Part shown: piece by piece, positions 1-12,500 of the stretch
Position numbering within the stretch: position 1 is the first letter of the stretch
Layout of the letters: each line of letters starts with the position of its first letter
From: Panorpa germanica
Taxonomy: Eukaryota; Arthropoda; Insecta; Mecoptera; Panorpidae
Length of the DNA stretch: 64,000 nucleotides
Direction of reading: 5' to 3'
NCBI GenBank assembly: GCA_963678705.1
Contig: OY783209.1
Location: 11,594,001 to 11,658,000, forward strand
Program-made: the position numbers and the translations under genes
Notes under the pieces: model-generated
Database searches by the model: none
What the model was told of the DNA's origin: nothing
The model's input: the letters and a program-made list of their open reading frames with translations, nothing else

Positions 1-504
1 TCTTCGAAACCTTCAGATTTTTATTTCAAGAATTTATACAATCAAAGCTCCAAACCTTGCAAATGGTTTGCTTCTGTAAATGTCATTAGCCTTCGCTTAT
101 GCAAAAATAATTACTCCTAAATGCGTACAACAAATGTTTTTCAACATAAAAGACGTACTTATGTACACAAATCATTCATATGTATAAAGATTCTCATTGG
201 TCTGACAGAAACAAATTGTCTATAATTTGAAACTCGTATGAATATCTTGTCCACTAAAACCCAATGAAGAGTAAAGGATTAACACCAATTATTTTTATCA
301 GACATAAGCGATAGTATAGATATATTTTGAAATGCTATCCCGTTGTAGAGAAGAGCGAAGCACTAACCTACAACAAGCCAATTGATTCTGTTTGATAAAT
401 TAAAATAAGAAAATTGTTGTACCAGTAAATTTATTGTTATAAAATTTCAATTTACAATTATAAATATGCATTAAACATCTGAAAAAAAAAAAATTTGATT
501 TCAG

Positions 505-3500
505 TCCAGATGCACTTAGTAAAAACCAAGCTTTGGAATTTGAACGTAACAAAGAACGGTTCACATTTTTAAAATGGGGTGCAAAAGCTTTTAACAATAT
601 GTTGATCGTTCCACCTGGATCTGGAATCTGTCACCAAGTCAATCTAGAGTACCTTGCAAGGGTTGTTTTCAGTGAATCACCAGAAGGGGTTAGTGAGACA
701 TTTGAGGGTTTATTTATCCTTAACAATATTTTGAGGTTTGCTATGTTTGCAGAGAAAAGTTCTATATCCTGACAGCGTAGTAGGAACAGATTCTCACACT
801 ACGATGATTAATGGTCTTGGAGTTGTAGGATGGGGTGTAGGAGGTAACAAATTTTGAATTCTTACTGTAAAACTAGTAAAAGAATTTATTCATTTATTCA
901 ATTTGTGATTAAAATTCAATAAAATATGTCTTAGGCATCGAGGCTGAAGCAGTCATGTTGGGGCAGGCCATCTCCATGTTATTACCAGAAGTTATTGGCT
1001 ACAAGTTGGAAGGAGAATTAAATCCTTTAGTCACTTCCACAGATTTAGTATTGACAATTACAAAGGTAATTAAAATTAAGTGAAGAAATAACTTACAATA
1101 CTTAATATATACTTAATAATAATTTGATATTTTCCTTCATGATTTAGAAATTAAGGCATTCTCCAAATTCTGTTGGATTTAAACATTTACAATACCATAC
1201 AAATATAATTTTTTTCAATTATTTAGTTTTTATTAATGAAAGAACATAATTGTTTAAGGTGTATAAAGTATAAATAAAGCTGAGGAACTCTTTTTGACTG
1301 TTCTTTTGTAAATCCAGATAGGACTGTTTGCAAGTAACATTTTTTGTTTATCATTTGCAGAATTTGAGAGCTCTAGGAGTTGTTGGTAAATTCGTTGAAT
1401 TCTACGGGCCTGGTGTTGCTGCATTAAGTATTGCTGATCGTGCAACAGTTAGTAACATGTGCCCAGAATACGGGGCCACTGTAGGACACTTCCCCGTGGA
1501 CGAAATGACGCTAACATACCTAAGGCAAACAAGTAAGGTCTCCTAAAAACTATAAATACAAACCCTGCAGTTATTTATAGATACATCAATAAAAAAATAT
1601 GCACCAAAACTACATTTTTATCTGCAGAAGAATTCGCAGAAAATAGAAAGTAAACGGCAATTATTTAATGAAAAAGTATTGTGTAATGATATAAAAGTAC
1701 ACTACACCCCACTTCATCATTCATAGTTTCCCATTTTTTGAGTTATACTTTAATGACCTATGCCGCAAATAAAAATGAAGAATAGAACGCAATTTTCAAA
1801 AAAAAATTACTGTGATATGGTTTTAAAAATACATCACACAGTAGTTTTTTTCTAATAATCACCATTCGTACTAGTGTTTCCAATATTTAAGTTGCCGTTT
1901 TAAATAATGAAGATTGTAAATGTATCAATTAAAGCAATCGTAGAAGTGAAATATTTTATTTTCGGTAATTGTAATTGACGAAATTATCAATTACAATTAC
2001 TGAGAATAACACATTTCTATCGTACATATTTGTAAAAGAAAAATAATATTTTCCGAAGGATGCGTATACCTAAATCCGTAGAAGTGAAATATTTTATTTT
2101 CGGTAATTGTAATTGACGAAATTATCAATTACAATTACTGAGAATAACACATTTCTATCGTACATATTTGTAAAAGAAAAATAATATTTTCCGAAGGATG
2201 CGTATATCCTAAATCCGTAGAAGTGAAATATTTTATTTTCGGTAATTGTAATTGACGAAATTATCAATTACAATTACTGAAAATAACACATTTCTATCGT
2301 ACATATTTGTAAAAGAAAAATAATATTTTCCGAAGGATGCGTATACCTAAATCCGTAGAAGTGAAATATTTTATTTTCGGTAATTGTAATTGACGAAATT
2401 ATCAATTACAATTACTGAAAATAACACATTTCTATCGTACATATTTGTAAAAGAAAAATAATATTTTCCGAAGGATGCGTATACCTAAATCCGTAGAAGT
2501 GAAATATTTTATTTTCGGTAATTGTAATTGACGAAATTATCAATTACAATTACTGAAAATAACACATTTCTATCGTACATATTTGTAAAAGAAAAATAAT
2601 ATTTTCCGAAGGATGCGTATACCTAAATCCGTAGAAGTGAAATATTTTATTTTCGGTAATTGTAATTGACGAAATTATCAATTACAATTACTGAAAATAA
2701 CACATTTCTATCGTACATATTTGTAAAAGAAAAATAATATTTTCCGAAGGATGCGTATACCTAAATCCGTAGAAGTGAAATATTTTATTTTCGGTAATTG
2801 TAATTGACGAAATTATCAATTACAATTACTGAAAATAACACATTTCTATCGTACATATTTGTAAAAGAAAAATAATATTTTCCGAAGGATGCGTATACCT
2901 AAATCCGTAGAAGTGAAATATTTTATTTTCGGTAATTGTAATTGACGAAATTATCAATTACAATTACTGAAAATAACACATTTCTATCGTACATATTTGT
3001 AAAAGAAAAATAATATTTTCCGAAGGATGCGTATACCTAAATCCGTAGAAGTGAAATATTTTATTTTCGGTAATTGTAATTGACGAAATTATCAATTACA
3101 ATTACTGAGAATAACACATTTCTATCGTACATATTTGTAAAAGAAAAATAATATTTTCCGAAGGATGCGTATACCTAAATCCGTAGAAGTGAAATATTTT
3201 ATTTTCGGTAATTGTAATTGACGAAATTATCAATTACAATTACTGAAAATAACACATTTCTATCGTACATATTTGTAAAAGAAAAATAATATTTTCCGAA
3301 GGATGCGTATACCTAAATCCGTAGAAGTGAAATATTTTATTTTCGGTAATTGTAATTGACGAAATTATCAATTACAATTACTGAAAATAACACATTTCTA
3401 TCGTACATATTTGTAAAAGAAAAATAATATTTTCCGAAGGATGCGTATACCTAAATCCGTAGAAGTGAAATATTTTATTTTCGGTAATTGTAATTGACGA

Positions 3501-6500
3501 AATTATCAATTACAATTACTGAAAATAACACATTTCTATCGTACATATTTGTAAAAGAAAAATAATATTTTCCGAAGGATGCGTATACCTAAATCCGTAG
3601 AAGTGAAATATTTTATTTTCGGTAATTGTAATTGACGAAATTATCAATTACAATTACTGAAAATAACACATTTCTATCGTACATATTTGTAAAAGAAAAA
3701 TAATATTTTCCGAAGGATGCGTATATCCTAAATCCTCCCAAGATATGCTAAACCCAGTGATGCATCTGATATTTCATCAACCTGGGAATAACATGTCTTG
3801 CAAGATTAGAATGTTTAGCTGCATTTGTTCTCCTATATTAACCTGTATATGACATAAAAGATAAGATAAAAGGGACATAATGTGAAATGTCCGTATCTTC
3901 CCTTAAGCTAGTTAAACCCAGTGATGCTTTAAATGTTTCCACCAAACTGAGAATAACCAGCCCAGCAAAGATAAGATTTAGTTTGGGTGCGTCTCAATTG
4001 CAGCACTGTAGAAGAACATAAAAATACAAGAAAGAAAAATATATAACATGAGCATATTTTTTAAAATAATAATTGCTGTTGTGGAAATAACAGACAGTTT
4101 TAAAAGTACAAATACTGTGATATGAATATAGCAACAAATCACAGCAAATGTTCCTTCAAAACGATCTGCCAACACCAGAAGAGTGGTTTAACATGTTATT
4201 TAATTTATAAAATCCAGTGATGAATAAATAATCATCAAAACTAAACTTTATAAACTACATAAAAGATTAAATTTCTTTTCTTTATTTTCAAAGGTCGTAG
4301 TGATGAGAAAATCGCCATTGTACAAGAATATCTAAAAGCTACAAAGCAGCTTCGAAACTATGCAGATGTATCGCAAGATCCCATCTTTACAAAGACTGTT
4401 ACGTTAGATCTTTCAACAGTTGTTTCCTGCGTTTCGGGACCAAAAAGACCACATGATAAAGTTCCGGTTTCAGATATGAAAAAAGATTTCACAGATTGTT
4501 TAACAAATAAGGTATGTATACATAGTTAAAACCTATAAGAGTAGCAAATTGATGTTCTGTAAGTTATACGACAAACTATGCCCAGTGATGTTTTATTACT
4601 AACATCAACTGATACATGTTTATCAAACAAATCACAAATCCTTTTGCAAGTTTCGAAGATATTTGGTTCATGTTATGAATAAACGTGTAAATGATTTTGC
4701 ATACATTCATTTATGAAGGCGAAACATAATTTTTAACTTGAGACAATTCAGAATTTTTATCACTGCAGATAGTAAAGTCAGATGTTAGAACAAAAGTACT
4801 GTGATATGACTTAAATTTGCATTGCACAGCAGTCTTACTCTCACACCAAACTCTTTAAAAATAGCACAAGCTAAAATTGTTTCATTCTCAGGTTCATGTC
4901 TTAGATTAACTTATCGAATAAAGACAGTGTTATCGTATAAACTTAATGGTGTAATATCTTTAACTTTTTTGACTTAATTAAACCCAGTGATGTTCCAAAA
5001 ATCCACCAACTGCGAATAATAAGCCGAAAAAGAAAAAAATGTATTGTAATCTTTTATAGTTACAACTTATGACGCAAATAGAGCAGCGCCACAGCAAACA
5101 TTTTATAATAAGTTACAAATAAGCTAAATACACATAAAGCACAGTACATATTCTATTCACTGTACATTTCAAAATATAAAGATTAAAATCTGCATTATCA
5201 ACAATTTTATTTATAGTTTTAAAAAATGAAAACTTCTGAAGAAAGGTACTGTGATATGATTTTTAAAATTACATAACCAACAGTACTTTTCTCCTAGAAG
5301 TAAATCTTTTCTATATAAATAAAATTTTGTTATTTCTGTGGAAGTTCGTAAACAACGAATTGATAGGATAACTGCAACTGTGATATGAATCTGAAATCTA
5401 CAAATCAGAGCCACAGTTCCTTGCAATTAATTATTTTATTTCGGTAACTAGTTTCTTCCTGTTGAATAGTGGAACTACGTCGCTTTGATGATCTAGCTTT
5501 ATGATGTTAGTACTACTCAGAAGGTAGATCATCATAGCGACGTAACTGTTTTTGTGATTGTTTTTGTTGTTATTTTGTATTTTTAAAAGCGAGTGTTCAG
5601 TCTAGTCACTCATATTTACACAGTGTACTAGACCAACACCCGCTTTTATTGATACACAATTAACCATGTGTAACCTGTTGCTAATTTATGAGATTCGAAC
5701 TGAGCAGTCAAATGGGCTGAATTGTAATCATGTCAACGATCTGTAACTAAGGAATAAAATTCTCGACTGTAGAACTGTGAGCGACCTCAGGTCTCCAATT
5801 TAGGATTTCGGTACTCTGTCTTACTGAACTATACTGCTTCAATGTTCCAAAGTTATAATCGAAGACAAGAACATTGTTTAAAATTCTGAACTGTTCAGTC
5901 AGACAATGGAATAGTTCAATGAAAGGCTGCTAAAGAGGCAAATTTAACATTGAATTATCTTTTATCAAATATTAAAACAGAATACTTCTAAACAATGCCT
6001 TGAATGAAAGAACCCGGTGAGAATTTAGAATGTTTGTCCCAACCAAAGCGTTTCATCCTATGCATTGTTAAGATTTTTACAGAGTAGCTAATGAATAAAA
6101 CATATTGAAAATATATGATGAATAAAGAAAAATAATTTAGAAAGCTTTGAAATATTTGGGCAATGGAAGTTCTGATGATAGTACTAGTACAACTGTACAA
6201 ATTGTAAGAATTCAAAAACATTCCATTGAACTGTTGATTAAGTTAAATATTATTTGTAAGATTTTTAAAGTCTGTTGCATTTATTTATTTAATGACAAAA
6301 CTTTGGTAAATAGAAAATGGTATGTTGGAATTGTAAAGGTATAAAATTAACAGATTAGATTAATTTGAAAATAAAATAAAATATTTTAGAATTCATATAA
6401 AAAGTAATCATGCTAGTAAAATGTGAAAATTCAACTGAGTAATTAATAAGAATATAAGAACATTTTGTTCGAAAATTGAGTTAAATTTTAAAGTTATATT

Positions 6501-9500
6501 TTATTATGAAAAAATTAAAGGTAAAAATTTTAAGTTTTCAAGTTATGATTTGAAAAGTTAGAAAATTTTATATTTTTTAAAAAGAAAATTTATCAAAGGG
6601 TGAATAAATATATGACTTACTTCTTTAGTTGATGTTTTCGAGTCTTGATTTGTTATTTTGAAATAGTAGATTCTTCTTTGCTTTCGTTTGATAGGCACTG
6701 GCACTGGTCACTAACAAATAAATTGTGACCCTTTCTTTCAAAATCACGTCTTTTATACCCTGAACCTGACTCAAAATTAGAAGTGGGGATAATATTTAGG
6801 GGGTGGGGTCTGGATATACAGGTAAACGAATCACTGTGAATGCACACACCTACGTAAACTGCATAACTCAACGGTAAAGGTGCTTGCACACTTCCACTAA
6901 CATGATTTTTACTAGTGATACTTTTGCAATAATTTAATTCAGTCTTGTACGCTATGTTTGCGATTAAACGCTTCAATTTATTTGGGGCTCTTTTATCATC
7001 GGGGTTTTTAGTAACACATAGTTTCTTTTATTCATTTGTCATACTGTAAAGAGGGCTCGAAAAACCCGGAGTCCTACTTCAGCTAAAGATTTATAATGAG
7101 CTAGTTATTCAGAACATTGATGACGTTGACACTAGTATTTTCGGGAACGATGATATATTCAAATTTTAAATATGATCAATATCAATAAAGAGTAGTAATC
7201 ACAGTCAAATTAACTTTTGAGAGAGCCATCATTTTACTATCGATTCTTTGAAAAACATTTGTTTTTATCAGTTGTTATTTTATAATTCTATTTCGCTTTC
7301 TTTTACTGATCCCACACTAAATTAAAATTTTCAGTTTAATTTGAGTAAATAATTATAAATACTCATATAAACGGTATTTTTGAATTTAGCATGATAAATT
7401 AAATACGGATGTTATTTTTAATTGTTTAATAGCTCAATTCCTTGAAAACGGAATGCATTTTTATAAACAATTAACACCACAAATGAATAATCAAAAATAA
7501 ATTTTAAAACACATTTTTCAAACATTAGTTAGACAGGATAAAACATGTAAAATTTGCTAATGAAAGTTAAATTTAATGTTAACGATATGAGATATGTACA
7601 TAACGAGAAAATATTATTGAAATGATTTAAAAAATAGAATCAATATTATTAATTTTGTTTAAGCACCTTTGTTTGTTTCCATGATTCATACTGTATACGC
7701 AGACTATCTGAAGACAGTCTTATCTTGTCAGTTATAGTCTACAAATTTAATTCTATCTATTGTAAATTAGTGATTCATACAAAAGATGTTTTTTTTATTG
7801 CAACTCTTAAATTAAATTACATCTGATATTAATTTTGAAGGTTTAAAACCCTTAAGAGTAGGGTCTCTTCCTGAGCCCCGAAAGATAGGCGTCTTAGAGT
7901 TAGTACTTTATTTGTTTATCTGCTCAGTCATTTCGTTTGTCCAAATAGAAGTACAATTCTATTGTATATGTAAAATTCTGTGAAAATGAACAATTGTTTG
8001 ATATCATTTTATTTTCATAGTTTCAGTGAGTCTACTCACTCATACAAATAAACTGGATATTATCCTGAAATATATAACTTTGTAAATATATTACCGCTTC
8101 CAGTTCAAAGAGAATTTGCTTTTCCTAAATATTTAAGTAGTTGGTAAATTATTTGGAAAAGCTGGAAAGTAAATAATCCATTAAATGAAATAGTCATGAA
8201 TCCTAAAAGTATATTGGTTGAATATTTTAATTATCATTTTTACTTTATTTTGGATAATAGCCCACTGGTTTAACTACATTCCTGTACATTTCTATACTTA
8301 TTGAATTGCAAAGTACATTTTATTGCCTGTGTCATAATGGTTATTTTTACAATGATTGTTATTGTTTAATTTCTTAATCATCTTTCAATAATGTTGTTAT
8401 TTATTATTTGTTGATGGATGACAGCTAAATCGGATGGTGGATGTTTTATTTTTTACTTTTCATGTAGGCGAATTATAATGATAAGACCAACTGCATGTTT
8501 AGAATTAAAATTTTTTTTTGTATATTATTAATAACAAATATTTTAAAGGAATTTTATACACGTTGTTTTTGAATATTCTATGATAACAATAATTGACACG
8601 AAATGGTAGGTGGTGTTATAAGAAATATTGCATGCAAATATTTAAATGCCAACCTTATTTTAAATATCTTATTTTAGCCCTTTTTTTGCTCCCAGTTAAA
8701 TTTCAAAACTCATAAGTCATATTCTTAGATCATCATTCTTTTTGTAACTTGTTAATAAGTTTCAAAAATTGAATCGAAACGTATAGCAGCCTAGAGTTAA
8801 CATTTAATGTTCTTAACAGTTTTATATATTCCAGGAGACTTATACAATTGCGATAAGACTGAATTTAGACAAAATTATTAACTTGGTTCAACGTGTTAAC
8901 ATTCTGGTGCAATTTTTCTACCATGTAATAAAAACAAAAGCCGACGCTTCAATTACAAGGCACTATTTGTAAAAACGTGTTTTATTACCTGCATAAATTT
9001 TATTATTTGCATATTTATTTTCGTAAAAATTTCACACTCACATTAAGAGGCGCCCGACATAAACCTAAGCACTTAAATTGCTGTTAAATTTAAATATTCT
9101 TGGAAGGTTGTTAAAATTTCTATTATTCACAAAACCTAAGGTAAATACTAAAGTAATATTTGTAATCTTTCAATATTACCCACCGAACTATTTATATTTG
9201 CCGAGGCCATTACAAATGCATTAAGCCGTTCAATTCTTAAAAATTAAGACGTTGCTTAAATTTACTGATGACAACCAATTTTGATAACTGCTGATGTTTA
9301 TTATTATTTACTTTTGTCTTAATAATTGTCCAGACATTTTATATTTATTATTTTTGTGATTAATATTTTACTTATTAAACATTTAAAATTTGTAATTTGA
9401 TTTCAATTTTTGTCAGTGTTTAAGTTCAGTCAAAGTTGGCAAACACAAACTTTTCTGACTAATGGGCTTGTGTCCTATGTCTTAATTTCTATAAAAGGGT

Positions 9501-12500
9501 ACTATATATTGATAAAGTTGGTTACTAGAACCTCAAATGTTCCATTATTTTTTAATAACTCCTAATATGTTAATAGATTAAGAGAACAATTAAAAAAGTC
9601 ATTTTGTCTCTTTAATTATTAAAGGGATTCAACGTTGTATACATTCCAAGTGCATGTGACATCACAATCCTTGTGTAAGTTTACCAACCTTACAGATCAT
9701 AAATCTCTGCTATATGTATTTATATATCAAAATATCAAATATTATTTACAGCTATTTCAAGGAACAATAAAATTTCAATATTATGCCTGCCTTAGCAGGA
9801 TTAAATAAAATAAAAACTTATTATTCTTTGATTTTACTTGATTATTTGACTACCAACAGCTATAGAACATTACCACAGCACTGACCTACTCAACAAATAA
9901 CTGACGTTAAAATGCATTTCACGTCATACAAATATGGCCGACCATTTGTAGCGCTAAAACTACAATTCAAACTTTTAATTGCTATATCTCCGTCAACGTT
10001 TAGATATTTAATAAAATAGACACGCCAATACACATTTATTAACATCAATTTCAATCAACAATTGAAAAATCGACTGCTAAAAAATGAGGACACAAGCCCA
10101 TTTGCTTGCAATCAATTTTGACTAAAATAATATTTGACGTATTCATAGTATTGCCATCTCTTTTGCACTCTGTTGTGTAACAGAGATGGAATTTGATAGT
10201 AAGGATAGAAGGTTCATAAATACGCAAGGCAAGTAATTAATAAATTTAAAGTGATTTGATTTATACAATATGTTGTCTGTCATTTTCTGTACAAAAATGT
10301 TATAAACAGGAAAACACAGCTCGTGTTTATTAAATATTAAAAATGGTTAACAAGTGAATTCGATTAAACAGGAAGATAGCTTCTACTGTTTTGATAACAA
10401 AAGCTGCTTTGGTAAACACTTGACTATAAACTATGGTACATATGCAGGTTCTTCTAAGTCGGCAGTGTGTTAACATTTTTCGGTTGCCATATTTTTCTAA
10501 AAATGATTTCATTGTATTTTTGACATTTTATCATTTGCGTAATTTATTGAAAAACAATAATTACTTATTTTAATGATTACTTCTAAAATTTGATGTTGAA
10601 AATTCAATGGTAATATGTATTTAATATGTAATATGAATTTACGTTTTGTGTTTCGATATAAAAATGTCTATAGTGTTCGCTATCTGTCAGACAAATCTAT
10701 CTTAAGACAGTCAGATACTCGTGTATTTATTATGCAAGTATTCTAACAAAACAGTCCAGCATACCAAAATTAAATTAAATGATGTCGTCGCTGTAGATGA
10801 CAATAAAGATAGAGGTTAGGTTACTTTCTGTGCAAAAATAATAACAAAACACTTTGAAATTATCTTTTATTAAATCAAAAAAAAAATGGGCACCATTAAA
10901 AATTGCGGAAGTAGTTAGGAATAGGGTCTTGAGGGATATCCTTTTGATAATGCGAACTTTATGTTTAAAAAGTTGGCTTTGATTTACCATGAAATTAATG
11001 AAAATATGTTCGTTAGATATCGCAATTTAAATGATCGTGGTGGCCCCTATTTTAAATCTTCCATAAAACAGGTATGGGGGAATATTTAAGTGGTTTGACA
11101 TATAAAATTTATCTACTTATTCAACTCTTTCATTATACCAAATTTAACATTTGTCTCTCTATTATACATACTATACCCGGATGCGCGGCTCCCACTCTCA
11201 GCGCTATATCTCGGGAAGGGTTGATTTTATAAAAAAATACATACCCAGTAAACAATTTGGTGAAGTGTCCTATTTGGTGAAGTTCGAGTCACTCGTACAA
11301 TTCTATTCTAACGCTTTACAAGTTCTCTACCTGTCACAGATTTTGTGTTAGTTTTTCATAATAATATTCTTTCTTTTTCCAACATCATTCATTAAGTATT
11401 TCTGTTTCTTTCCCACATGGGTATATTTTTATTATCCGGTCATAAATCATAAACCTACTCCGCTTTTAATTCAGCAGTGAACCGTCGTTGCAATGTCTGT
11501 AGCTCATAAAAAGGACCTTTCCTTTGAACGACTGAATAGAAAACGAACACGTTCCAGACAAAAACTTCATGATACGTAATAGAAATTAAGTAGAATTTAC
11601 TCCAAAATGTTTACTGGGATATAAGAAGAATTTTTGCGGTTTATTTTGCAGATATCTTGTTTCGTATGCTCTAAATGATATTTAGAGATATTAGTGAAGT
11701 TGTAGCGCATAAAATTCTCTACAAATTTGATATTACCCAGTAAACATTTTGGAGTAAATTCTACTTAATTTCTATTACGTATCATGAAGTTTTTGTCTGG
11801 AACGTGTTCGTTTTCTATTCAGTCGTTCAAAGGAAAGGTCCTTTTTATGAGCTACAGACATTGCAACGACGGTTCACTGCTGAATTAAAAGCGGAGTAGG
11901 TTTATGATTTATGACCGGATAATAAAAATATACCCATGTGGGAAAGAAACAGAAATACTTAATGAATGATGTTGGAAAAAGAAAGAATATTATTATGAAA
12001 AACTAACACAAAATCTGTGACAGGTAGAGAACTTGTAAAGCGTTAGAATAGAATTGTACGAGTGACTCGAACTTCACCAAATAGGACACTTCACCAAATT
12101 GTTTACTGGGATATTATATAATATCCAGTTAAATAATCAAATGATGGTGAATCTACTTAATAAGTTAAGTTTGAACATAAGACATAAGTAACCATTGAGT
12201 AAGATATTATCAAAACATAACTTTTAAAATATTCTTGGTTAATTTTAAATACTAACTGTTATGCATATTAAAATTCTTCGAAAAGAAATCGATGGCAAAT
12301 TACTTTTAGACAAATTTATTGCAATATTTTAACTTTTGAATATTTTTTTTGATTTTAGATTAAAATGACCAGATGTTTTTTTGTTAAATTGTGAGACTTA
12401 TGCTTGGCATGTGGCAATTTTCTAGTTAAACGAATACTATTTATTTTTGGTTGACCCCCTCCCCATCGTCGGATCGTGACTTTGTACCTAGGATAAATTT

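Noticed and set aside
1939-3735. CRISPR-like array
   Set aside because: Units are contiguous 138-bp near-identical repeats without spacers, in an animal intron.
3735-5040. AGTGATG motifs on the + strand read as C boxes of C/D snoRNAs
   Set aside because: No matching CTGA D boxes at proper spacing; the complement gives miR-3/309 starts within well-paired hairpins, a better explanation.
5840-5877. CAATGTTC/GAACATTG hairpin
   Set aside because: Eight-base stem with a large open loop; too weak.
6160-6227. Additional miRNA hairpin (CAATGGAA/TTCCATTG)
   Set aside because: Only the base and a few inner positions pair; no known seed.
6653-6976. 107-residue minus-strand ORF as a gene
   Set aside because: No recognisable domain; it overlaps the TATA/Inr candidate and lies inside an intron.
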